Shown here: positions 54,805-64,000 of the stretch, piece after piece
Layout: each line of letters starts with the position of its first letter
How positions within the stretch are numbered: position 1 is the first letter of the stretch
DNA from: Gryllus longicercus
Lineage: Eukaryota; Arthropoda; Insecta; Orthoptera; Gryllidae
DNA: 64,000 nt
NCBI GenBank assembly: GCA_038098605.1
Contig: JAZDUA010000090.1
Span: 1 to 64,000, forward strand
Direction of reading: 5' to 3'
Program-made: the position numbers and the translations under genes
Notes under the pieces: generated by a model
Told to the model about the DNA's origin: nothing
What the model saw: the letters and a program-made list of their open reading frames with translations, nothing else
The model's database searches: none

Positions 54805-54970
54805 TGAATTTTTTCACAGTTCAACTAAAATTCTATATCATTATCGTATCATTTGTAATATCACACCATAATTACATCTCATGGGAGTGATTTGAAAGGT
54901 GTATTTTACAAAAGTAATTTAACACTTAACATGAAAGGAAGTTATAAAGAGTTCTTCTGATAATAAATAT
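54805..54970 (+). repeat. Duplicated AT-rich segment, copy 2
   Basis: Partner of 52860-53030, 1.94 kb downstream in the same orientation. Confidence 0.7.
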
Positions 54971-54974
54971 AGAT

Positions 54975-56270
54975 ACTTTAGAAATTTTCACTTTGTTATT
55001 AATACTGCCACAAACGCCGTTCGGATCATGCTTTCACTAAAGCAACTCCTATAACGACCTTTTCGTTTACCCAATATCGCCCAACTTTCCACTCGTCGTT
55101 TGATCGTTAGTCAGTTGCCCGCCAGAGGTCACTGCTATTGCAGTCCTTCTACTTTGTTTAATTAAACCTTTCAACAGTGCACTCCATAAATGCCATGCAT
55201 CACTCTGAAGCACATACTCTTTACAAAATGCATCTTGTTACAGTTTATAGTGCAAGTTACGCAGTTACAAGTGTTTTCACTTTAATTGAAGCCAATTTCA
55301 GTGTAAGCACGTTCCCACGTGTGTTCTAAGAGCAATTCAATTTTATCATTTCCGTCCACTTAGGTTTGATTATGTTAATGCAGTTAGTCATTACTCACAT
55401 AAGGTGTTTATGCCAGACAAGTGACTTAAAATCACGACAACAGATTTCATATTGACACGATGCGATAACCCAATGAACGGACCTTCAAGAAATTACAGTC
55501 ATTCATCGAACCAGTATTGTATTTGCTATGGACAAACGTTAATTCACCACTCTAAAGTATTGTGATTCCTTGCATTGTTTTCAATCAATAGTTCATGTGC
55601 CGTCAATCCACAAACAGTCCGAAAACAGCTATTAAATTATTATTACTCTAACATCATTAGAATTTAGATATAAGAATAACGTGCTACAGTTGTAAGATAG
55701 ACATGTAATTGTACAATTTATTTTCTAAATAAACATCTTAAATGTTCATTAACTTTGACCACCCCTTCATACCTTCAGTTGTCACCTTAAAATTCACATT
55801 ATTTTTGTTTTGTTCCTTGCATGTTCTCATAAAACTCAGAGCTTCATAGGAATGGCACAAGATGTGAGCACGCATGGCAAAAGATATATTTCAAACATTG
55901 GTTTTATGATATTTTTGGAGTGAGGAATTTATTTCCCATACCACGATAAAAAGTTTTCTTTCACATCGTCGATGTCTTATCACCCTGTACATACTTAGTG
56001 TATATTCCTCTTTCTATTTGCTTTATTTCCTTATGAAGTATTGTAAAGTTTAACTTTATTGCTCTATCTTTGTAATTAACTACTCTCCATTGTGCTTTGA
56101 TATACTTAAATGATTTTAATAACCCTTCTTTCTGTTGTATTGTTATTCATGTGTCTTACCTAACTCTTCCCCTAGCTCTCTTCATACCCCGCATACTCTC
56201 TCGCACCATGAAACAGCGACAATTCGCAATTCCAGTTATCCCGCTAATTTCTGTAGCCTTTCACCTCTGT
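54975..56270. other. AT-rich spacer
   Basis: No gene or known repeat recognised. Confidence 0.45.
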
Positions 56271-56274
56271 TTCC

Positions 56275-56520
56275 CCACAAGCAGTCCAAATTTTCTCGCC
56301 CAACTCCACCCCGCCCCGCTTCCTCCACACCACCCACCCCGCCGCTACCCTACATTACCACACAGCCTCTCACTAACTACTTGCAAGCTTCCCCTTGTCG
56401 CACCCTGCCCCATCTCCTGCTCTGCCATACGACACTCCCCAGCCCTACGCCCGCACGTACGCGCCCCGAAGCAACTGCCCTCCTCCGTCACTCCTCGCCC
56501 TCACCTCGTCGCCACAATCC
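56275..56520. repeat. C-rich tract, copy 1
   Basis: Polypyrimidine-rich DNA. The block AGCAGTCCAAA..TCTCG.CCA.CTCC recurs near 57178, so the two C-rich stretches either side of the SINE share ancestry. Confidence 0.5.
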
Positions 56521-56523
56521 GGC

Positions 56524-56965
56524 TTACGTGGCTCAGGGCATCAATTCACGTCATTGCAATCCCTCTGACTGGCAGGTCGTAGGTTTGGAGACCCGAAGGT
56601 GGTAGGATTTTCGACACTAGGTCGAATTCAGCAGCTGTCTGGAGAAGAATTTAGCGTTCGGCTGCTCAGATCAGTAGTTTTCCGTGTTTTTCCTCGATAC
56701 ACGTCAGGCGAATGCCAGAGAATATCCTAACAAACGGGCCACGGACCGCGCGAGAAATTTCGTTCATCTTCCTTGTTCTACCCTAATCCCTTACTTACAC
56801 AAACACTTATAGGCATTACACAACCACACATGTCGGGAGACCAGTCGCGATCTTAGAGTTTGTCCCAGCTGAAGTGGTACCTCGCTAGTGGGTGATAGTT
56901 GGAAACAATGCAAGCCAACGAGTAGGTATCGGATCTCGTCATGCAGTGAGGCACTTTATCACCAG
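56524..56965 (+). mobile_element. SINE family B, second copy
   Basis: Matches 27229-27680: ACGTGGCTCAGGGCATCAAT, CTGGAGAAGAATTTAGCGTT, a GCCACGGACCGCGCGAGA stretch and CGGGAGACCAGTCGCGATCT, in the same order. The B box has decayed to GGTTTGGAGACC. Confidence 0.72.
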
Positions 56966-57044
56966 CTCCCGTGAACACGAAACAAATGGCCGTAGATGTT
57001 GACGTGCACAGAAAAACTAATCAAATCCTTACCATGCCCTATGT

Positions 57045-57470
57045 ATTCATCCCATTCCCCCTCCCCCCTTTTCCCCCACCTCGCCATCTGGCCACTCTCT
57101 CACTTCAACAAACCGCGTCTCTCCGTTATTTGAGAACTCTAGCTTGTTTCAATTTTCTTGTGCCTCTCTGCCTCACCCGAGCAGTCCAAAACTCCTCGTC
57201 CAGCTCCGCCTCTCCCCTCCTAGCCCTCCAAGCCCTACCTCACTCCTCTTCTCTCACCACCCCTTGCTACACAGTATGTCCCCATCCCATTCTCTTTTGC
57301 CCCCTATTCCCACCGTTTCTCCCCACGCCCCCTGATCACACCACGCACTGCGTCGCCACGCCACACCTCGTTGCGTCACTCTGCTCCCCACCACGCCCAT
57401 GACACTCCCCCCTCTTTGCCCCTCTCTCCCTCTCTCTCTTCCCCTTCCCGAAACCCCCACCCCCACCGCC
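57045..57470. repeat. C-rich tract, copy 2
   Basis: Polypyrimidine-rich DNA related to 56275-56520. Its Ser/Pro/Leu-rich frames are compositional. Confidence 0.5.
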
Positions 57471-57474
57471 GCCC

Positions 57475-57660
57475 GCCCACTCGGTGGCTGCGCAGGCCTC
57501 CCTCGCCAGGGAAGCGGCGCCTATGTTAATCGCCGCGTTATGAATGCATGGAAACACTCGGCGTGCTTTAAATATGTGCCTCTGCAATTACCATACCGGC
57601 TTTTGCATAAATTACATTAATTTCAGCTATGAATTGCTACCGCGGGTAGTGAATCGTACA
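57475..57660. promoter_or_regulatory. Islet of mixed GC and TAAT/ATTA motifs
   Basis: Unique-looking sequence includes GTTAATCGCCGCGTTATGAA, TTTGCATAAATTACATTAAT and GAATTGCTACCGCGGGTAG (CTACCGCGGGTAG is a near palindrome). It resembles the other candidate regulatory islets. Confidence 0.35.
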
Positions 57661-57689
57661 GAGAATTTTAAATAAAGAAGCTTCTCGCG

Positions 57690-58080
57690 TAACGCACTTC
57701 CCGCCCCTACCACCGCCCCGCCCCTTCCCGGCCACTGTCCCCGCGTTTCCCCTCCCGCCGCCGCCCGCCGTTCCCATTTTTTGCAGACCCTTCTGCCTCG
57801 AGACCGTTTCCGGCCTCATTGCTCTCAGCGTCTACTCTCTTCCCCGTTCGCAGTCCTCGATCCTTTCCCGCCTTCTCCCTTCTGTTGCTCAACTCCATAT
57901 CCCACCTACGTGTTCTCACTACGATTCTCGTCCCCCTCACCTTTCCTCTTGGCATTTTCTCCACTATCATCCCATTTCCGTCTCATCTCCACCCCCGACG
58001 CCCTCATTCCCGCTCCACAATAACGCTGTGTTTTTCCCTCCAGCACTTGAACCCTCATGTCACCGTTCTCTCATTCCAGT
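57690..58080. other. Pyrimidine-rich tract
   Basis: C/T-rich low-complexity DNA; no gene. Confidence 0.55.
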
Positions 58081-58084
58081 ACTA

Positions 58085-58815
58085 GTGGCCCTTCACCGCC
58101 TGTTGACAAGGCACACCTGTAATATCACCTTCAAGTGTGCATTGCACTGTGAATGGAAAAACCAACGGCGTGACATGAGGGTGCTCTCTCCTCATTGATG
58201 AAACACATAAACACGTGTTGGATGAACAAAATAATAAAATAATTTATTCGAATAATAAACAATTCTGTGTTCTTCGTGGTCTACTAGTCTTGGTTTAGGG
58301 AGAACAAGATTAGCGTCAAAAAATTAAAAATTATCATAAATTGAATTATTTATAAAAATCGTACGTGTCCATAAAAGTCGTACGTGCAAAAAATACAGTT
58401 TAACTTTAATAATTGATGAAATGTTGACGATTAGATGAAACGTCACATTTCAAATGAAGACAAGAGGAACAGAGAATTGCATCCCAAATTTTTATCCAAT
58501 TAAATATTCCAATAACATTCATATTTCATTACTTGTCAGTAATGTTTGTTCATAACATGTGATATCTTCCAAAAATTCGCTATCATTTAATCGGAAACGC
58601 GTGACGCCCGAAAAAAAATTGCCTCATGTTTTCCATATTACATGTTCTACACTGATTGACAGTTGCTTGAATATCGACACTTCGAGGTAGGATTTTCCCG
58701 GAGGCAGGAGGTAGGAGCTGCCGCTCAATATATTGAGAAGGCCCGTCGGGAACTGAACTCGCAAATGCGTGCCGCGGGAATCTCGCTTGCAGCCACGCAG
58801 GGCTGTGGCCTGAAT
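58085..58815. other. Spacer
   Basis: Mostly AT-rich. A less AT-rich part at 58660-58815 is unassigned. Confidence 0.45.
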
Positions 58816-58819
58816 AGAG

Positions 58820-58820
<1 letters not shown>

Positions 58821-58855
<35 letters not shown>
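58821..58855. repeat. (AC)n microsatellite
   Basis: About 17 AC units. Confidence 0.95.
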
Positions 58856-58857
<2 letters not shown>

Positions 58858-59156
58858 CGTGCACCAAACAGGTTTGGCAAAGCAGGGGATTCAATAGCGG
58901 GCACAAGAGGCTGTCCGAGTGTTGAGGTGAATGTCATACGCCACGCGGAGACGCACCGGCGGCGCGGTGCGTTGTGAATTGATGGCGGTCACTTTGAGCG
59001 TCGACGCTCGCTCCTGTGAACCGACGCTATTCTGAGGAGCACCTCGCCTGGTGCTGCGCCGCCATATCTGACCACGCCCTTTGAGAGGTCGCCGAAAAGG
59101 TGAACGCTCTTTGGTGCTGTGGGTAAGAATTTAGAGTAACGTTTGTGAAATAAATA

Positions 59157-59159
<3 letters not shown>

Positions 59160-59202
<43 letters not shown>
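59160..59202. repeat. (AT)n microsatellite
   Basis: About 21 AT units. Confidence 0.95.
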
Positions 59203-59205
<3 letters not shown>

Positions 59206-59587
59206 CATTACGTAAAAATAGAATATCGCAACCACCTTCTAGCTTTTTAAATCGCAAACAAACACGGTAGGTTGTAGGTACTGTAATGGCTTAAATGCCC
59301 ACATATATAAATTATATATGTAATAATTGCCTATTACATACAAATAAATATTTTAAAAACATTTTGTAAAGTAAAAGTTACATGCAAGAGGAAGTCAACT
59401 CATTTTTCTAACGGTCTGGTTTCAGATAACAGCGTTTGCAATATCTTTCACTTCTCGCGAAAGCACGCCATGAGCGTTCCCTTATTGACTCACGGTCGGA
59501 GATGATACTATTTTATATAATATAATGCTCTAGTTTATTGAAAACGTGATGAGACTGTTTTTGTTATTTAAGGTCGTATATACATCT

Positions 59588-59776
59588 AGGTCATTAGCGA
59601 CCACTATTGGATTTAAGTTTATGGTAACTATGAAGCTGACATAATGTGGTGATGATAGGGGGTGAAAGGACAAACTCAAATACAACCATGCCCGAGGCGG
59701 GACTCAAACCCGCGATCTTTGAGTCCGAGATTGCTACGACACTTCTGCCTTAACGATCTTGGTCATTCGGACGACG
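59588..59776 (-). mobile_element. SINE family D, second copy (minus)
   Basis: Matches 10608-10800 in the same orientation: AGGTCATTAGCGACCACTAT, GATGATAGGGGGTGAAAGGA, ATGCCCGAGGCGGGACTCAA, then a CGAGATTGCTACG stretch and ATTCGGACGACG at the head end. The minus-strand B box is GGTTTGAGTCCCGCC. Confidence 0.72.
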
Positions 59777-59779
59777 TGG

Positions 59780-61978
59780 TAAGCCTCAAATTTAATTGGT
59801 TTTGACTCACGATACTCCATAAGCTTTTTATATGTCGACTTCCCGAGTGTGTGGGCGTTGAAAGTTTCCTCTCTAAAGACTCTTGAGCTGAAGCGATGTC
59901 ATTTTCATACAGAAAGCTGTGGCTTCCCGTTAGGCCTCCACTAAAGTGCAGCACGGCTTCAAATTGGGTCAACCTTGGGAAACCAATATGAAATAAGAAT
60001 TTAGATAAGACGACACAAAATAAAAAGAAGCTGTATAAAAAACATAATTAGCATTACATTTGTTGCAGTTCTTTACAAAGTTTTCGAGATACTTTCAAAA
60101 GCTGCGTGGGTGACGTACTTCAATTCGAATATGTTTGTCATTGGTACTTGCACGTTTTATTGTAACATGACGTTTAGATTAAAGAACAATTTACCTCCTG
60201 ATAAGCTGTTTCTAACGGAGCTAAATGTCATGGGTTCTTCTTGAACACAAGAACTTGCGTAACGTAACATTCACATCGTCGGGGCTATGAGATGAATCGG
60301 TGAGATTTATATAAACTGACTCCAACATTCCTACAATAGTCGTAATTAATGATATAACTTGGAAAGCTCTACTCTAGGATGCTTAAGACATGAAAATGTT
60401 GGGGAAAATCAAACGCATAGCTTCTTTGATGACTGAAGAGAATATTAATTATGTCATTTGTAATAAAGTAATGAATACTAATAGCAAGTGAAAACATGAC
60501 AATCGTTAATAACGGCAAAACAACTGTGTATTCCACGCCATTGGCCTTGCTGCACGTTATTTCCAGTACGCCTCTTTCACTAGAGGCGGTGGCTTATCGT
60601 GCGCAGCGCTCTGAGGTTTTACTCCGGCTACAGATGAGCACGAACTGACCTATATTGTAAGGAGTACAACGTGTGACCGATAGTTACAAAATAAGAAGCA
60701 GCCGGAAGAAAGTTAAGGTTGAAGTTGTTTCCACTTTCCAAGGCATTTTTCAACAATACTTATTATTTTAGCTTGAATGCTTTCTGCATAACTTCAGGTA
60801 ATTGTAGATGTTTAAATAATGCCTTGCATTTTTTATATTGGGTAACTGTTGGGTATAGACACTAAGAGGATAAAAAGTTTCGAAATGCCGCTCATTCCTA
60901 CAAACGTCTAGAAATGATATTTTGATAGAATTTTTGTTTAGCAACTGAGACACTAGAGATAGAAACGAGACTTTATTAATTTATTGCATTTGATGTTCGC
61001 GAGAAAAATGTATATTAGCACGAAATGTTTTTGCCATTATGAGGGATGAAATAGCGAAACTTAAATTATCTAATACACCTTATATACTTATATAGACCTA
61101 ATATTCTAAACAATTGTTTATCTATACTTTTCGGTATGTAATGTATTTGCAAGAATCTTTACAAGCCGAATATTAGTTTGTTATAAAAGCCAGAAACTTC
61201 CACAGAAGAACATTTTTTATTTGTGCAAACAATCTTGAATTTAGTGTTTTGAATTAAAACATAAATTTAACTCTTAATCAGATGAACTACTATTTTAAAT
61301 GTCCTTAATATTAAATGCAAGTTCATACTTATCCTTGGTTCAACATTGTTACAAATATTTGCGAATATCAAATAAAAACATTTCATATGGGCATGCAATG
61401 AGAAATGCAATGAAATGACAACAGAAATTCTACAAAGCTAATTGAAACTGTATGTATTTTTCAGAATTAATTAAATGTCACCTAGATGCAATTTTACGAA
61501 AATACATTTGAAAATTAAAAAGAGGTAAAGAATTATTTAAAATGTATCAAAAATTTAGAAATCGTTTTGAACGAAGAGTAAAGTTTAATAACCATAAGTA
61601 TACAATTTTATATATCTAAGAAAATATATTTTCCTATCTAATAATTAGGATTGTCCAAAAAATGTATATATCCTTTTATTAAAGCCTTTAAAAAGGCATG
61701 CAACTTAATTATAACTTACGATCCAAAATATCAACCTAATCACAAGCATATTCTATTAAATTTTTCATATAATTTAAGCGTCTGCCTCTGTCATTTGAAA
61801 TTTAAAATATCAAGTTAATTTAAGAGTATGCCATACATTCAGTGCCAGTCCGCTGGGAATGAACGTCATGCAGAAAGTTATTTTATTATTAATGGCAACA
61901 TCATAACGTGAGTCTATCTAATAAGGTAAACTTGTGGATATTTTGAAACAATATTTCATATTAGTTCTTATTACACTG
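59780..61978. other. AT-rich spacer
   Basis: No supported gene. Roughly 60530-60660 is less AT-rich without recognised motifs. Confidence 0.45.
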
Positions 61979-61981
61979 TAG

Positions 61982-62158
61982 TGAAATGTCTACAACTCTT
62001 AGCCGAAATGCAGTTTGTCAAACTGTGGTCACAATATAAAAACATAAAATTTGAAATAGCACAAAAAGGTGATGAGTTATTATTAAAAATTGATCAGTTG
62101 TCTCCGTATTCAAACCAATTCTATGAAAATTACTTTTATTTGTCTGCATATTCTAAAG
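61982..62158 (+). CDS. Candidate internal coding exon (unidentified)
   Basis: An acceptor (TTCTTATTACACTGTAG, ending 61981) and a donor (AAAG|GTATGG, intron from 62159) bracket 177 bp with one open frame. It reads KCLQLLAEMQFVKLWSQYKN and onward to an ENYFYLSAYSK end. The mix of aromatic, charged and Leu residues looks like real protein, and the frame fills the exon exactly. I do not recognise the family, and no partner exon was found nearby. Confidence 0.38.
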
Positions 62159-62559
62159 GTATGGGACGTATTAGTTGTTTAAATCATTTCGTTTGTTTTA
62201 TAGCAGCTGTTAACTAGAGCAAACATGTCTTCACAATCCAATCTGGCCACGAAATACAATAATTAATATTTTCTTAATGAACATCGCACTCCATATTTAC
62301 TGAGAGTACTTACAGACATGAAAATTAAATAACAAGTGGGTTGCAGAAGCAAGAATGCTGCTAAAAAGACTTTTTCTCAAATAGTGAAACTCATACTACA
62401 ACTACATAAAAAAATACTCTCCTAACACGCTGCAATTGTTCAATATTTTAATCAAACAGCAGTCTAAAAAAAGTAATTCAAGAAGTTTTTCATACCAAAA
62501 ATAGTTCCTGCTCCATAATGCAATAGGTCAATAGCAAATATTTCATAGCAGGCGGCCTC

Positions 62560-62560
<1 letters not shown>

Positions 62561-62604
<44 letters not shown>
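62561..62604. repeat. (GT)n microsatellite
   Basis: 22 GT units. Confidence 0.96.
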
Positions 62605-62609
<5 letters not shown>

Positions 62610-62929
62610 GGAGAAAAAAGGACAAAGACGAGGAACGAAACATCTCTCGCGGACTGGAATTCTCTTCCAGACAGCAGGTGAATCAGACCTAGCAATTCAG
62701 TTACTTTCAAATATCCGCTATCATCTTGATTCTAACTCAAGAATCTCCCAGTCAGCGCCAGTGCAGTGGCATCGATTACTGTCCTGAGCCAACTCATTCG
62801 GTATCTCAACATCCAACATTATCCAATAATCGAGACGCTCAAAGGATCATAACAAAGATTATTGCACCTGTTCCACGGGAACCTCCCTGCTCTGCCATCA
62901 AAGTTCCCGTGAATGCTTGTTGCAGCCTC

Positions 62930-63110
62930 CAGCGCGTGTGCAGGGCGGTGGGCCGGCCTCGAAGACCCCCCTCCTCCCCTTCCTCCCCTCACCATTGGGG
63001 ATTCATCGGCGCGCCTCTCGCCGACAAAAGCCGCGCGGAGAACTCGTTTCGGGCGCTGAATTATACATCAAAGAAAATAGTCCGAGTGAAAATGTCGCTG
63101 CGCTCGAATG
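62930..63110. promoter_or_regulatory. Short GC islet
   Basis: GC-rich block with CGGCGCGCCTCTCGCCGACA and GCGGAGAACTCGTTTCGGGC. A 159-codon plus frame crosses it without domain character. Weak regulatory candidate. Confidence 0.22.
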
Positions 63111-63112
63111 GT

Positions 63113-63460
63113 TGGGCTGATAACGTCGAGTTTAAAGGTCACAGTTATGCTGCCGACAGGTTTTTCGCAGATGATTTGGGAAAGACCAGGTTTAACCAGA
63201 ATTGAGATCATTCAACAGGGTAAAGAATAACATTATGCGATACACTTTGCGACGATGTGTTGTAAACATAACATTTCAGTTCTCTCCATCGCAATTAAAT
63301 AATGGATTTGTTTCTTAAAAAATATTATTTACAAAGAAGACAATAAAGGAGATTCCGGGTGAAGGGGAATGTTTCTTCTGATAACGTGGGTTTAAAGTTC
63401 GCAGTTTTGCTCACGAGATAATTATTTCAAGTAGTTTTCCAAGACCTGATATGGTACACA
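63113..63460 (+). repeat. Diverged direct duplication, ~260 bp apart
   Basis: GGCTGATAACGTCGAGTTTAAAGGTCACAG near 63113 corresponds to TTCTGATAACGTGGGTTTAAAGTTCGCAG near 63376, each followed by TT(A/T)TGCT and a T-rich stretch. Old local duplication of unknown nature. Confidence 0.45.
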
Positions 63461-64000
63461 TTAAGATCTTAAGAAAACCAAAAAAAATGTCACATAAAAT
63501 CACCTCAAAACTTGGTTCATATTAGGAGATAATCTTAAAGTGTTTTGTGGAATTGCTCAAAATGAATAAATTTAATGTAGTATTCTGCAGTGATCTATAA
63601 ATATTTTATATAATGCTGCTTCACTTTAATTAACCATAATATAGAATGGTAAACTGCATTGTTAACTTACCATTTTGCAATACGAATTCAAAAGCGACAA
63701 AAATACGATTACAAATTAATATTCTTTTTAAATTCCTCAATGAGCCGGAAACCATTTTTCACACAAAAATATAGTAAAATGGTAAAATTTAATTGAGGAT
63801 ATATCATAATAGGTTTTGGAAATGTATATTTGGGGTTGATTGTTTTCCATACCTGCCAATTCACTTAAACGATTTTGATTAGTACACATTACATAACATT
63901 ATATTTTGGCGAATCCGAGTATATACTTTTGTATTTCTGACTTGCTTATTTTTATTTTATTATACGTCAGATTCTATTTGAATGGTTCAACAGTAATAAA
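63461..64000. other. AT-rich spacer
   Basis: Nothing recognised. Confidence 0.45.

Overview
The window is AT-rich, repeat-loaded intergenic DNA from a eukaryote, almost certainly an insect with a large genome. The evidence is tRNA-derived SINEs, Jockey/CR1-type LINE tails, Gypsy-type LTRs with 4-bp target duplications, dense AT and TTA microsatellites, and candidate exons bounded by GT/AG sites. The species cannot be fixed from sequence alone. No complete host gene is visible. Four short exon candidates (35-301, 1130-1317, minus 48605-48773, 61982-62158) are the only plausible host coding sequence, and all are low confidence.

The centrepiece is a complete, very young LTR retrotransposon at 40686-47291, on the minus strand. 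Its two 878-bp LTRs showed no mismatch when read side by side. They flank a lysine-tRNA-like primer-binding site, a polypurine tract and two long open frames. ORF1 is a coiled-coil Gag. ORF2 starts with an aspartic protease, but where reverse transcriptase, RNase H and integrase should follow it carries a second, diverged Gag (coiled coil + capsid + basic tail). ORF1 ends in a perfect -1 slippery heptamer (T TTA AAC) directly before its stop codon, with a GC-rich stem 7 nt downstream, so Gag and Protease-Gag2 are probably joined by programmed frameshifting. This Gag-Protease-Gag layout with no polymerase is the strongest candidate for an undescribed system here. It would need an autonomous partner for mobility.

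Layout: 1-2.4 kb, two exon candidates and a SINE. 2.4-4.2 kb, G-rich minisatellite and CpG islet. 4.9-6.3 kb, a copy of a dispersed repeat (called 'repeat E' here) with ~300-bp internal units. 6.6-7.2 kb, solo LTR. 8.2-13.2 kb, LINE and SINE debris, including an inverted SINE hairpin. 15-18 kb, TTA microsatellites and a ~1-kb GC-rich higher-order minisatellite next to a CpG islet. 19-25 kb, decayed coding remnants, a LINE tail and a decayed copy of a multi-copy insect protein. 25-32 kb, several more repeat E copies, SINEs and a LINE RNase H-side fragment. 33-38 kb, CpG islets rich in TAAT motifs. 40.6-47.3 kb, the LTR element inside a (TA)n tract. 51.7-52.5 kb, a second solo LTR. 52.9-58 kb, a GC islet flanked by a duplicated AT-rich segment, C-rich tracts and a SINE. 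58-64 kb, AT-rich spacer, one SINE, an exon candidate and a small diverged duplication.

Several CpG islets combine GC-rich DNA with homeodomain-like TAAT/ATTA cores inside AT-rich surroundings. That pattern would suit distal regulatory elements in a gene desert, but this is inference only.
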